Shown here one piece after another: positions 1 to 13,700 of a stretch of DNA of 64,000 nucleotides. Where the stretch lies: NCBI GenBank assembly GCA_016785225.1, contig JAFBJZ010000831.1:3544001-3608000 (forward strand). The letters are read 5' to 3'. Made by a program: the position numbers and the translations under genes. The notes below the pieces were generated by a model, which was given only the letters and a program-made list of their open reading frames with translations, did no database searches and was not told the origin of the DNA. Position 1 is the first letter of the stretch. Every line of letters begins with the position of its first letter. This stretch comes from Psettodes erumei (Eukaryota; Chordata; Actinopteri; Pleuronectiformes; Psettodidae).

Positions 1-1087
1 GAGCGTCTGTGGAACTTGAAGTCAGTGACACGCTTCACTCCACATGAGGTTCTCACACGGAGGGCTGACACTTTTTTGGATTCACTGTCGCTGCAGTCGT
101 CTCACAATAAAATCACTACGAGAGCTTTATTCTTGTATGGACTTAATCATTTTATGTCTCAGTTAATAACTTCTGATTCTTTCATGAGCAATTGGTTACA
201 ATTAATTTTAAAGCGAATGTAATGCCTTATATAAAGTCGTCAAACAAGCAACCATTGATGAATAATCTGACAAAGTCTCAGAAAAAGTTTCAGTAGGCCT
301 AAATAATATTTTTGATGGGTTTACGCTGCACAGCAACATCATTTACCAGATATGTATTTTTGCATACTTACGTGTATTACTAACCCCCTGGGCGTATTAT
401 GACATATATCGTGCGTACCGTTTTTTTAAGCCTTTCATAACTAAAGTAACGTCATATCTTCCCAGGCATGCGCAGCTTAGACAAAAATACCAAGCAAAAA
501 CTTCCTACATGATTCCAGTGCGTTTTATAACTGTGGCTCGTCATGGAATCAGGCCTCGGAGGCAGGTGGCTACTGTTTTATAGAAGGAAGGGATAGAAGT
601 CCTTCTATGTTTAATGCATCAAGGTGAGGTATTGCAAAACAGGTAAAAACTCCGTCTGGGCAAAGGAATGTGGAAATACAACTCAGACTGCCGCTATTAA
701 TGAAGGTATGCAGGGGTGAGCTGGATTTGGAGCAGAGACAGCGGCTCAAATTATCTTGTGCGACAAAGGAGCAAAAGTCTCCTGAGGTGAACTTAATAGC
801 TCAACTGACAGCGAACAGGAATCGATCACATTGTCTGCTGACATGAGACTTTTCCTGTAACTTTTACGCACATCGCATTCCAGGCGTGCAGGCGTCTGAG
901 TATTACGATTAAAAAGAAAAATACACCTGCAAAAAAACATATCTTTCACATCTTATATATGAGGTCAGAGGGCACCCCTTTTCCTGTAAACACATTATTT
1001 GTCAGTATGTCGCAATGAATTTGATACTTAGGTCCGCGCACGTGAGCAGCACAGCCTACGCATGAATCACAGGTAGTAAAAACTCAC
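1..1087 (-). other. start of wnt7b intron 1
   Basis: The sequence begins with the GTGAGT donor (complement of 1082-1087) and runs leftwards to the window edge. I found nothing resembling Wnt exon 2 (the segment with the GANIICNKIPGL-type motif), so this is read as intron only. The short open frame at 16-222 on the plus strand has no recognisable domain and is treated as chance. Confidence 0.75.
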
Positions 1088-1158
1088 CCAAGTCTGAGGT
1101 ATATGATGCCAAAACACAGGAACACGTAGAGACTCCGCTTTCGGAGGGGTTTGTGCAT
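1088..1158 (-). CDS. wnt7b: wnt7b coding exon 1 (partial gene)
   Basis: Read on the minus strand from the ATG at 1158, this 71-nt segment encodes MHKPLRKRS followed by LYVFLCFGIIYLRL and the first two bases of a Gly codon. It then meets a consensus donor (GTGAGT, complement of 1082-1087). Human WNT7B starts MHRNFRKW and continues with IFYVFLCFGVLYVKLG, so the length, spacing, core FYVFLCFG-like motif and terminal LG at the splice junction agree. The hydrophobic stretch is the signal-peptide core that sends the lipid-modified Wnt ligand into the secretory pathway, where it acts on Frizzled/LRP receptors. The ATG has A at -3, an acceptable Kozak context. All later exons, including the palmitoylated Ser and the Cys-rich body, lie beyond the left edge. 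The sequence does not show which of the two possible teleost copies (a or b) this is; wnt7a is less likely because of the MH start and FLCFG core. Confidence 0.9.
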
Positions 1159-1765
1159 GATCGTTGCCACTTTGTCCAGAGGCCATGCACTGTAACATAA
1201 AGTGGTCACACGTTCCGTTTACATTGGCAGGGTTTCCTAACCCTTCCAGATGCACGTATACCGCCTGTTTCCCGCGACATCAAGTTGAAGCGCCTGTGAA
1301 ATATTCGACCGTGTGAAATCCATGGTCCAGCCGTACAGGTGAGATGCTGCTGACGACCTGAAAAGTGGCTAAGAACTCCAAAAATGAAACCCGAGAGAAG
1401 GTCGTACTTGAAAGGTGAATGAGTTCTTGGAGGAAGTGCCTCCTATTCGTCCTTACTTTCACGGTAGAGCCTAATTAACTATTCCCGTTTCCTGCGCCTT
1501 GCAGGTAGAACAATAATCTAGTTGCACTTCCTTCAGTGCCATGTCAACCCTGTGCATTTTGCTTTGTTTAAAACCTCTGCTCATCGCCCGCTGTTTCTAT
1601 TCTTTAAAGACATCTTAAGCTGAGTCCACGTTACAACAGCCAGGTACTCTAATACAGGTAACAAAAGGGCTGCACGCCTCCTCTTCCTCCTCCTCCAGCA
1701 TGGATAAACAGGGAAAGGGACGGGCTTGCAGACTGCGCGCAACACGTGTAGTTGTTGTACAGAAA
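1159..1765 (-). other. probable wnt7b 5' UTR / upstream exon sequence
   Basis: Upstream of the wnt7b ATG on the minus strand the sequence has more CpG than its surroundings, especially 1260-1320. It contains several upstream ATGs, listed separately. The extent is inferred from the TATA-like box at 1791-1799, which would place a start near 1762. A splice-acceptor-like stretch ending in ACAG lies about 40 nt before the ATG, at roughly 1190-1200, so part of this block could instead be an intron between a non-coding first exon and the coding exon. No transcript evidence is available here. Confidence 0.4.
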
Positions 1766-1790
1766 ACTAAAAGGAACCCAGTGAAATGGC

Positions 1791-1799
1791 CTTTTTATA
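1791..1799 (-). promoter_or_regulatory. TATA-like box, candidate wnt7b promoter
   Basis: The minus strand reads TATAAAAAG followed by GCC, a close match to the TATA consensus, about 630 nt upstream of the wnt7b start codon. It is in the right orientation and GC-richer sequence lies nearby. Many developmental genes use CpG promoters instead, so this is only a candidate. Confidence 0.35.
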
Positions 1800-4700
1800 G
1801 GCCCATATTCCAGGCTAGGCTGGTGCTTGTCGCTTGCAACATTTGGGTATTGCCCCACCAGTGTGGGCTCCCCGGATGGGCTCCACCACAACAGTGAGCC
1901 CCATAAAGTCAAACAGACGAGGAATGGCTTTCTAGCTGCGTTAATAAAAATTACTATTGCATGACTAATAATGACTAATAATAATGGACTGGCGTCATAT
2001 GTGACAGGGAGGCTCTGTCAGTCACTTTGATTAACAGCACAATGCATGAGCAAAACAACATAAACAAAACATCAATATTCTCATAACTTGGGCTTGAGTC
2101 CCGGTGATGTGAATTTTGAGCAGATGTTCAAAACACAGTCAAGTCCTCTGGGAGCTATTGTTTGACTAAGAAGACTCCCCCTGGTGGCAAAAAGACACTG
2201 CTGAGCTGATAGACATAAAGAGATAAGCTTAAATAAAGCTGAAATTAAGTTTTTAAAATGTCTTTGTGTGCATGTTACGGTGAAATTATACAATAGAAAA
2301 TAATACAATGGACTTGAGGGACTATTTTTGTTCTGTCACTTTGAATTAAAATCACCCATTTTGTATTTCGTAATCACCTTTTGCTGCTTAAGTGTTGCCA
2401 TGCTGCAGCTCCATATCTAGGTGTAGTTTTGTCCCTCTAGTTATCTTAAATTCTAAATATCAGTACATTTCTAAACATTTTACCTTTGGAGTAGAGGGTT
2501 ACTCTTGCTTTAGGTTTCAGTTCACAAATTGCAAATGAGTTTTTACAGAGAATCCACTATAACTGCCAGTTAGCTAAATACCATCTACTTATCACGTTCT
2601 TTTTGTTTTATGTCAGAAAATTATTTTTTGTAATTTCTGAGCAGCAAGTAATGCTTTGTATGGGTTTCTCAAAACTCCCTTGAAATCCCTTTCACCTCTC
2701 TCTACATTTTTATAGATTTTGTTGAGTATCTTAAAAGAACGCATTAAACCATCAATTCTGTATATTTCCAAGAAACGGCATGAAAAATGGTGAACGTGTT
2801 GTAATAATGATGGCATAAACTAAAATTACAGACATGAGCTATCTGAGCACAGAGACTGCCAGGCTGTTGTTGACCACGAGAAGCAGACAAAACCACAGAG
2901 ACCTTTGTTTCAAGACATCCCTGCGTTGTGGTTTCAAGGCCTTTTCCTTCAAAACATGCCCATCAAAATTCCAGATGGATTTTAGAAATAATGAAAGTCA
3001 ACATGCGGGCCCAGGATGACATAAAAAATACATGTATTTGATGTCTACCCTGTAAAAGATGGTCTTGTTTGTCTTCAAATGTACATAGCTCATCGCCGAG
3101 GCCTGGGCGGGGATGGTCCTGTTTAGTTTAATTAAAATGTTCAAAGCACCAACGCTCTTTTATTAAAGCGGGATCAAGACCAAGGACAGCGTGTGCGTCA
3201 GCGTTATTTGTCACCCGCCATTGTCATTACAGACATGTCACACGCTTCCACGCTCGTTCGTTTTGTCAGTGCGCACAGGGAACATGCTCTCTGACACACA
3301 TTATCTGTCTCTTGACATCCACACATACAGTAAAGTATGTATACAGACTCACACTGTGGACACACACAGCGACTCTCTCTCACACACACATACACGCTGC
3401 ACTTGGGTGGTATGTGGAGGATCTTGTGACACACTGTTTATTTAACTTCAAAAAGCTGAGGCAGGGATGAGAGCATTTGGGTCAGCAAGGACATATCAAT
3501 CTGAGTAAGTCATACGCCACATCACAGCTTGTGCTTTATGCTGCATTACAGGCCATTGTATTTGAAATATTTCCTCCTCCAGTCTCCTGAAAGGCGGCCG
3601 CTGTCCTCCTTGCTCTGTACTTGCCCTCTTCTTCTTAGTCTGCTCTATTACTTTAATAACTGTCAGCCAAACCTTTTCAAGATTGCACCATTGTGTATCT
3701 GTTCCTTTTCATCTGCATGCACTCTTCCCAAAGTGTAGAGGGGAAAATGTTGGGGAGAAAGGAGAAAAAAATAAGGGGATCATATTTTGGCTAGCATGAG
3801 ATAATATGTCGCACTGTCTTTTTGAATATTATTAAGTACTCTTGACCGACAACTAAATAAGAAAACCTACCGGTTGCCCATGTGTTTGCATGGGAGCTGG
3901 TTCAGCTGGAAACAGTGAAAGGGCTGAAATGCAGAACGTGCCAAACCATGGAGTGGCGTCTGGGGCTGGGTCCACCGCATCTACACTGGGCCCCAGGCAA
4001 GAAGGGGGAAACGGCTATTATACGCTCGCTCAGTCCCCCCTCTCCGCCAGCCATCTCTCTCTAGCTCTTCGTCCTCCTTGATCTTAACACTTCCCATAGT
4101 AAAATCAGCTCGGATTCAGCTGGATGCCACGATACAGAAATTGAGCAGCCACAGAGGAAGAGGATTCACTGAGCTACGCTGAGAGAACGCAACCTTTTAG
4201 ACCTGGATGTCAGATGTCTCCTCGTACATCCAACTGTGAGGTCAGAGGTTAAACCAACCATACCAGTCCTCCCATCCTGACCAGTGGGTTTGACCTTTTC
4301 CTCTCTCCTGTTCAGTCACAGCTGGGGACAAGGAAACAGGGTGTGGTCTGATTAATTCCTCACCATGCTCACTGATATATCAGGTCCTCAGTGCCTCATT
4401 TGTGTGCATGTGTGTGTGTGATCTGCTAGATCTGCCAGGCTGGGTGCACATGTATCCCAGTCTGCTTCTTACTGGCTGATTAGCCCAGACTGAAATGCTG
4501 CACCATGCCCTCACGATGGAAAGCAGGTTTTTCTGAGGGCTGGCCCCTCTTGCTAGTGTCTGATACCGCTCTGGGAGCATGTAAAAAGTTTGAACTGCAG
4601 CTCAAAGGGAAAGCAGTGTCTTTTCTCATGTTAAAACCTTCAAAAACTAATTTGCAGTGTTGCTATATTAAATAGGGTTCACTTCTTAGCAAGGCTGCTA

Positions 4701-7700
4701 GCCAAACTGTCACGGGTGTTTTCCTGATCAGGCCAGGGCTCCAAGACAGAGCAGGGAGGCAGGATCAGTTTACCCAAATCTGACAGTCTGGGATACCAGG
4801 CCAAAGCTGTAGCCTCTCTTCAAGAGCACACTTGGTAAAATGAATGAAATGGCCTAGAGGGAAAAAAGAGAGTCCAGTTTCAAGTTGGAGAGGACTGAGA
4901 ATGACTTAGATTAAGATTTGTAGCTACTGTGCCATGTGTCTAGACCTGGCTCATGGGAATAGACTGTATGTGTATGACTATAGCTGTGTGTGTATGTTTT
5001 GCAAAAGTAATGTAACGTATGTCATAGTTCAGCAGGAATAAATTATACTAGGGCAGATTATAGTGCCACCACTGACAAAATATGCCACACAAGACTGTTG
5101 TTTTTTTTGGCCTCATGTCCCTACTCAAATACTTCTGATTTACAGGCCAATATTTGCTAAAGAGCCGGAAGCCCAGGTTTGAGTTCATGGTAATGCACCA
5201 ATTATCGGCAATCCATTACTGAATTCATGTTTTTTTAAAGAGTTGAGATTAATCTTTTCAGATTTTTCTTCCCAAATGTCAGAGGCATGAGTGTAGGGGG
5301 TTGAACTCCTCGTAATGTACATCCCTAAAAGAGAATTTTATAGCATCCATTCTTCCATTTCATTCCTCAAAAAGCCTGGACTGGTCTGACTTTTCTGATG
5401 GACAATTTGTATGCAGATGCTTGGATTGAAGTCAGATGAACAGGCGATGATTGTGACACTGGGGAATCCATGAAGGGAACGTCCATGTTGTGTTTTAGGG
5501 ATACGCGGTAGACAGTGGAGTGCATTAAGAGCTATGTTACAGCTGTTTTTAAATTATTACGGATACAGTCCAGTGTTATGTAATAGCTGAGAACATTGAT
5601 CACGAGGGAAAAATGATTTTCAGCACTACAAAAGAAAACAAAACAAAACAACAAAAAAGAGTGATGTCACAGAAAAAAAATACACAAACCGCATTCTGTC
5701 TCTTTGGTCGAGGAATGGAAGCCAAGCATTTACATTCACAATAAAATCTGACAGACATATGGCTTGTGTCTGTAGCAACTTTGGGTGCAGTGGAGCGAAT
5801 ACAAGCAATACTTTCTGCCCTCTAATAAGTCTGAGGATATGAGAAAAGGTCTGCAAACAGAGTCCACATCAATTTGGCACTTTGGATGGGATTTCATCTG
5901 AAATAGTAATATTATGACATGTCCAGGAGCAACAATTGTATAATTGCTGTTTTATTTTCAAAAAGGCCGCTTAAGGATGAAAAAAGCATTAATAAAGCAA
6001 AAACTGACACAAAAGAGTAAGTTTGAGGTTTGACTCCTAACATTTTAGCATTCCAACATGGGCTGTAGTACTTTTAACAACCATCTTGCATCACTGGATC
6101 CAGCGTACATTGGTATCATTGGCCGAGAACTATTAGTGAAGGCTCTGAGCATTTTTTGTTTTTGCCTCAATGGGCAAGAATATGGATGAGATAACATTGC
6201 AAAACTGAATTAGGTATTAACTTTCCTTCCCTTTTGGGTAAACTCTGTAGGTACATCAAATGCATGCTTTGGCGTTGGAGTTTACATACCTGTGAAAACT
6301 AAACAGAGAGCATTGACTTAAGGTGTGGCCCCATACTTGTATCTGACCGCAGCTTTCACGGGGCACAAGTGCCCGGGCACATGCACACGCACACACACTC
6401 ACATGCTAACCTCGCTCTGAACAGCTGGGAGTGTTTGCAGTGCGAGTGGGTCGTTGGTTCTCCTCTCCGTCTCACACAATGATCCATGCACTGTCTGTGT
6501 TTGCACTGCACCCAGCTCAAACAGCCTGTGTTTCCGTCCCCTTGCTATTCAAGCACACTCTGGGGCTCGCTTTTGTGAAGACATACACACACACAAAACA
6601 GGGAAGGCTTGGCCTCAGGTCACACTTGGAAAAGGAGGGCCAAGTTCATTGAGAAATCGACTAAAATTTCAGAAATGCACCTGATACATTTTGTCTCATG
6701 TTTTCTCCTGTGGCAAATTGATAATGTTTGGGCATTCCAATCAGGGTCACGGAGATATTAGTTGTGCATTTTTTCATTTCCTTAACAATGGCAGTCACAA
6801 AGACAAACCTGCTGTTTGGAAGTTCATGAAGCCAGCGGGAGTTTGTTGTTGTTGTTTTCAGTCTTTGCTAAGTTATAGAGAGGTTAATAAAAAACAAAGA
6901 TCAACAACGAACTACAGACTGTCTTCGCAAAATGAACAAAAGGCATTTTCAAATCAGTGAATTCTTTAACTCTCTTAAATCACATCAGACGTCATTGACA
7001 TACAATGTTATTATTCTGCTGATGATCCCAGCGTAATTTACTCTGGATGAGTACATGAATGTCAGAAACTTTTCTTTTTTAAAAGTGTTTGGCTATTTTC
7101 AGTCCACTCCGTCTCTGCATATACTATTCCCCTCAATACATCCATGCTGTTTATCTTTAGCATTGCATTTGGCAGATTGAGGTTTCTATACCAATGGCCT
7201 GATATGTTTGGATATAAGAATGCGGTTTTCCTGTTTTGGCACTGTCAGAGTATCTTTTCATATACCATCGTGACATCAAACACTGGATATGTAATATATA
7301 AAGGCCATCTGTGGGGTTCACTCCTGCTCACTGATGGCTTGGCAGCTGCATAGTGAGGCCTAATAATACTGGCCTGATAGACTGCGGTATAAAGAAATGG
7401 CACAAAAGTATTTCCTTGCAGTGCTGCCTCTTTTTTAAATGGAGGGCTGATGTGAAACGATATTCAAGCTAGAATTGCTGTTGATATAAGGGAGCAATTA
7501 GCTCAACCAATCATCCTTCAAATCATGTCTGGCTTATGCCAAGATTTTGTTATGCAATGCTTATATTTCTCCCCCCAGGTTTAAAGCACATAAAATAGCT
7601 GGAATATTTTGTTATAATGTTGCAACTTTTATAGATTAAACAATGCAGTTTAAGACCTTTTTTTCTATTTAATTAACATTTAATTTGACTGCCATGCCTG

Positions 7701-10700
7701 AATAAAAATGAAATACATCAAGAGCCCTGTGGCCAAAGACAAACCAAAAGGCGCCAACACTAAATGGCTTAAAGAAAAGCATAAATGATCAAGTTTGACA
7801 AAAAATAAAACAAATAAATATTCAACTCAAGGTCCACTTAGTTTTTCCAGAATTTTTAGTCATCTCAGCAGATGGAGTTTTCTCAGTTGCACTTTAGATG
7901 GATGACAATAAGTGATATTTTAGAGACCATAACACCTGAAATCATGTGATCACTTGTCCATTCACTAAGAAAAACCAGTTAGTGATGTGTATCTGCAACC
8001 TCTGTCATGCCTGCACTTGCTCTGATGTGTGCAGTGTTCTGCAACAGTTTGCTGTAATTCAGGTTTTCATATGTTGCATGTTTAAAGTTTCATTGCATCT
8101 TAATATCAAAAAATTTAAATGAATTGTGTATGAATATCAGATGCTTTTGCTACAAGCCCAATGTTTATTGTGATAAAGATCTTTTTTTCCTCATCTCAGT
8201 CTTCCTTTTGGTTTGGGCAGAGAGACTGGGCAGAACGAGCATAGCAGGAGCAGAACCATGTGAGTTGATTAGCACAGCTGGTGTGAGTTGAATAATCAAG
8301 CGCCCCTTTCTCTCCACATCAGTGGCTGTTTTGTGTGGGAGCTGGGCAGAAGAGCAGGAGGGAAAAGGATGTAGTAGTTTTGTTGTTCTTAAGAAGAGTG
8401 AGTGTCTTTTATTTTATGTAGCCCATCAAATAAGTCGGTCTCTTTCTCCCTGAACTCTCTGCGGAGGGAACTGACTGTAGTGGCAGCAGCTCATGCTACA
8501 GTTTTAATCAAGACTAACACACCATCTAGTGCCAGCATTTCATGGTAAAACACCAGATCTCAACTGGTCACATAAAGATTTGAATTTTATAGAATCTATA
8601 TAGTTTTGTTTTGCTTTAGAGGTCAGTAGGCCAGTAACATTTTATCCATCTCAGCAAATACTAAATATTTTGGAGCATATTTTTATGATTTGAGAAGACC
8701 TCATTGAAAATATACTTTTAAAATATATCACTTTTGGTCACTTTTCAACTTTGACCACAGCCCGTTAATGAACACATTGAATTCTGTATATGTCAGTGTT
8801 GTGCTGGATGTCCACCACACTCAGGTGGGTTCATAGAGTCCCGGGCTTCTCTGGCAGCCCTGGGTTGGGCCCTGGCATTGGGCTGCTTGTCAAACACAGG
8901 TTCTCTTTGTTGTGTCGGCCACACGCTGAACCTTGAAGGGGCCTCCCGTACACAAAGGAATGTTTGGATGGATCTGTTACACAGCCACACACACTGCTTG
9001 TTTGCCTGTTTGACTCCACAACAGCAATTTGACGTCTAAATCGGGTCAGGGAGGTTCTCGTAGTTCCTCTGAGGCTGGACAGTGAATAAGGAGGAAGAAG
9101 ATGAAATGAGCTACAGAGACAGAGTTAAATTATTCTGGGTCAGGAGGGTCACAGTCAGAATAACTTAAACTGTAATGAACAATAAACATGTAAGATGTAA
9201 CGTTGGTGTCATTGGTGTCGATACACTGACAGCCTGCAGTCTGTTTGTATACGACACATATGTCCCAAACCGCACTGCGCTGAGATTTCGATGATCCTGA
9301 TGTTTTTTCCAAAATAAAGATGAATCCTTTATGAATATATTATCTGGGGCCATTTTTCTGCTAAGATTGTTTACTTCAGCTTCATCTTTTACCACATAAT
9401 TTGCAAGCACAGTCTACACACACTCTGATTCAACTCTCATCCAACTCCTGGCCTCCGGTTAACCCCACACTTTTCTCTTTGTGCGTTTGTGTCTGTAAAA
9501 GGGTCACTTTGTTGTGTCTGAGCAGTGAAGCGTCCCAGTGAGCAACGACTTCCTGTGAGAAGTGACTGCTATTTCAACTCCAAAGCGCTGGGCTGCCTGC
9601 GGTTTGTCTGTCTGTCGGTCTGGGTGTCTTCCCTCCAGCAGGAAGAAGACATTTCCACTGAGACAGAAGAGTGACAACTGGCTTGCCAAACCCAGAGCTC
9701 CCTACCAGCGCATTCAACTTGGGTGGAATTGCAAACAGAGGGCATTCTGGGGTTTTTTGACAGCCAAGGTCAAAGGGCACTCTAGTGTTCTGTTGGACTC
9801 GAGCTGCGGTTGCTCTGAGGGGTTGCTCCTTTCTTCCTCTTCTTCCCCTTCCTGTGTCTTCTTCATGTCCTCGTCAGTTCCTCCTTGTGTCTGGTGTCAG
9901 GGTTTTGAGTGAAGATGACAACAACGGCTGGTGGACCAGAAGTGGAGCCATCCTCCACACTGAGGCCGGAGCCATTACCTCAGCCGCCACCAGCATGACA
10001 ATGATATTTTCAGTCATAGCGTAAAACCTGTTATAAACTAAAGCTGCAGAGACATGAAAGGCTTCCCATTTGGTTTTATTTTCCTTTGGTGCCACACTTT
10101 TTTACTACCCACATTCCCTCAGGGAATTAAAAGAATGTCTCCTTGTTTGGACTTTCTAATAACAATCAGGCCAAGTGCAAGAGTAAAAGTCATCATCAGC
10201 TTCTGATGAGAGTCTATTGTAAAAATCTCCAGATACTGTCATTTGTAAGTTGTTAATAAACGAATGCCCATGCTTCAGTATCAAAGACGGTGCACTGAGT
10301 TTTAGCTTAATCAGAAGAGACAACCTCGGCCTACATTTGCAGTTCAGTCGTAACATAACCAAAAGTGACTGTAAGAAAACAGACAGAAATGTTCTTCCGT
10401 TCCCCATATGCTGTTCTTCTGAGTATTTATTTTATTCTTCATAGAAATTATTTGTTTTTGGTCAAATCAGCCACCTCCATATCTGCTGGAGCCAATATTA
10501 CACCCGGGAGTGGTTGGCCTATGAGTGGATTAGGACTTTTCCATTGACCAGCGGTTTGCAGAGGTTATAATCTTGCACCCTAAAGACAGATTTCCCGTTA
10601 AACCCAGGAAAGCTGTCTGACACCACTTACTGGAATCTAGAGGAATTTGTAGCAAATGCTTGCTGGCAGAAAAGCAGACGCACAGAAAGTGGCAGATAAC

Positions 10701-13700
10701 AAATGTGGACAATTAAATTCCTCTTTTTTGACCAAAGGTGCACAAGGGCAATAAATTTGTCTTTCCTTTATCTTTATTTAGCTTGAACAGAATAATGGCT
10801 CCCCAACGTGCACAGTGCTGGCGCCGCATGCTGTCGGACAGATAAATCATTCATAACCAAGCGATTAAATATATTGAGGGATATATTGGTGGTTAATGGG
10901 CGGTTGGATCCTGGCACTCTCATATGAAATTCAGACTTGACCGCTGTCATCAGGAACCCATTCGAATGATGATGTCTTTGGGAGTCACTGCCCATCTGTG
11001 TGTGGTGTAATAAATTAGAGCAATATGTCAAAGAATCAGCTCAGTACATGTATGTATGTGAAATGTCTGAAATGTTCAGTGTTGTTGGTGATCTCTGCAT
11101 GCGACTCGCTCCAGAGGAGTAGGTACAGATTACTTTTTTGTTCTGACAAGAAGTATTTTGCCAACTACAACATTTTTAAATATCCCTGGAATGATCAGAA
11201 AACGTGTTTTCTGGTATCCACTTATTGTAAAACAGCCACAGTTTGACACCTTTAGGATATGATTAGCTGCTATTGAAAGACACTGGAATAACACAAGTCA
11301 AACAAAGTGACAGTTGAATCTACCCAGTAGATGGAGACAGAGTATGCAAAACAAAATCAGACACGATGAGCTTGTGTCATTTTGAAATCAGTCTATTTGC
11401 TCCCTCAGTTGACTACTACAGAAAAGACATGCGCAGGATATGTGCTGAGTTCAAAGTTGTTTGTTTCAGCAACTTTTAACCTTCACCAGTCTTAAAGACA
11501 GACAAAAAATGGAGAGAGAGAAGGAAAGTATGTGAGAAAGATGGGCCAGTCGTGGACTTTGTCTATGTGCATAAAACCTTTCAGAGATCTGATTGAACTG
11601 ACCGACTCCTCAACTCTGATCCATGTGGATACCCAGCAGAGGGAGTTGTTGGACAAGCATTGAGGCAGCAGTGGGAAGGAGGTCCTTACTTCATGCAGCC
11701 CCAGTAGTGGAGCCCATGGACCCAGCCTGCACAGAGCTGAGGTCTGACTGTCCCCCAGTACCTCCGCCATCTTAATTGCTGTCATTTTTGCAGAGGTGAC
11801 TCACAGTTCTCAACTGTGATAACAGACTGTCCCAGCCTGGTGGACATTACATTTGTCACTAATCTCTTAATCAAATGCAGCAATTCTGTAATTGTCGATG
11901 TGACCATTTATTTCAACCTTTGCCCGTGTCATGTTTGTTTGCAGTATCTCTCTTCTCATTTTTACTTGACAAAGAGCAAAAGTCTCTCTCTCTCTCTGCT
12001 CCCTTGCCCACTTTAGTAATTGCTGTGAAGTAAGTTGAGACAGATCTACCAGCTGGCAAAGGGAGGCCTGGTCCCGGCTTGCACGCCACTGTACACATGA
12101 ATATCATTAATAACTTCATTAGCACTTCCTGACTATAGCCAACACTGCAGTGGATTGGATTGCCAACTGGATTGTATGTATGTATATGTGTGGGGGTGGG
12201 GGTGGGGGGCTCTTGACTCTTGACTCTTGATTGCACATGGCTTTCTACATTCAGAGAAACACATCTCCTCCAATTCCAGCTTGCTGTGTGATTGAAACGG
12301 TGTCTGGCTCAGACACCCCACACTCCCAGTCCCACCAGGCATATCACTGTACAGTAACAGTACCCCTATTAAGATTCAAAAAGAGCTTGATCAAAGATAG
12401 ACACTGTGCTCGCTTCTCCGAGTCAAAGTGCATTATAGCACCGAGTGCTGTTTTAGCATGTAGCACAAAGCACTTAAACATCAAACATATGTAAATGCTC
12501 TGTTTAATTGCACAATCTCTGGCCAATCTCGACCGGACTGAAGCTGTCTCCTCTCATTTTATGTGGATCAACATAAAAAATCTGGACTATATATATATAT
12601 AGTGGTAAAGGCTGCTTAAAGAACCTGAATAATAATCACAAATGCACTCTGTGATGTGATTATTCCCTTGTGAGGAAATGTCACTCATGTCCATGATTTT
12701 GTGGAGGAAACTTTTTAAACCCTGCAGAGCCGCATGGTTTTTATCAGTACCCTGCATTAGTTTAGGGACCTGCCAGTGAGCATGCCACCACAATTCTCCT
12801 CATGAACATTAGCTTAAGAGCAAATCAACCTTTAGAGAAAAATACATATAAACATTCTACATTCATTTCTCAATTTTTCGTATTATCAACAATTCTCTTG
12901 AAAGACCAAAACCAACAATGAATAGATATTACTACTGTGCTGTAGGCTGCCATTTTTATCCAAAAACAATTAAAAACACATCAGTGAGTCACAATGAATG
13001 ACCTTTTCCTTAATTATGATAAGCATGAGCACTGTAGTTTATTTTGTCTATTTCATGTAAATCATCATGCTGTTGTCCCTGTTGTTGTGAATCCGCAGAT
13101 GAAACTTTTTCACAGTAAATACACCTTTTCTTACTGTTTGACCCATGTACCTACAGTACCCCTCTACTGTTTTGGACCTGAATTCCACTTGTTTTGGTTT
13201 TTTTTAAATGAGGACCTGACCTGAGGACCTGTTTTTATAGATGTATCCATCAAATCTGAAATTAGAGTAAAAAGTAAAAAGCAGAACTGGTTTAACAATG
13301 TAGAGACCAAATTAATGTACCGTACTGTATACAGTATTTCCTCACAATTAGGGATTATTATAGACATTTCATCTGCGCCCAATTTTTGTTTTAGTATCAA
13401 ATAAGAATGATGTTGTTATACTACTGGCTTGTCTGTAAACCACCTGATTGCCTGACCACTTACCCTGGTCTTAGCAACGTAGAAATGTTCCAGATCTCAG
13501 CAAACATGTTGGATAATGTAGGAAGATAGAGCAGGTAGAAATAATGGCCAAAAATCAAATAAACAGAATTAGTCTTTAACATAGACAAGTTAGAATTTTT
13601 TGGTACATTTAATTTACTATTACCTTGTTTACTCAGGTTGAGTCAACATTTCACCATCTGTTTTCTTTCTACATGTGTTTGCAGGCATCCTGAAGCAAAC

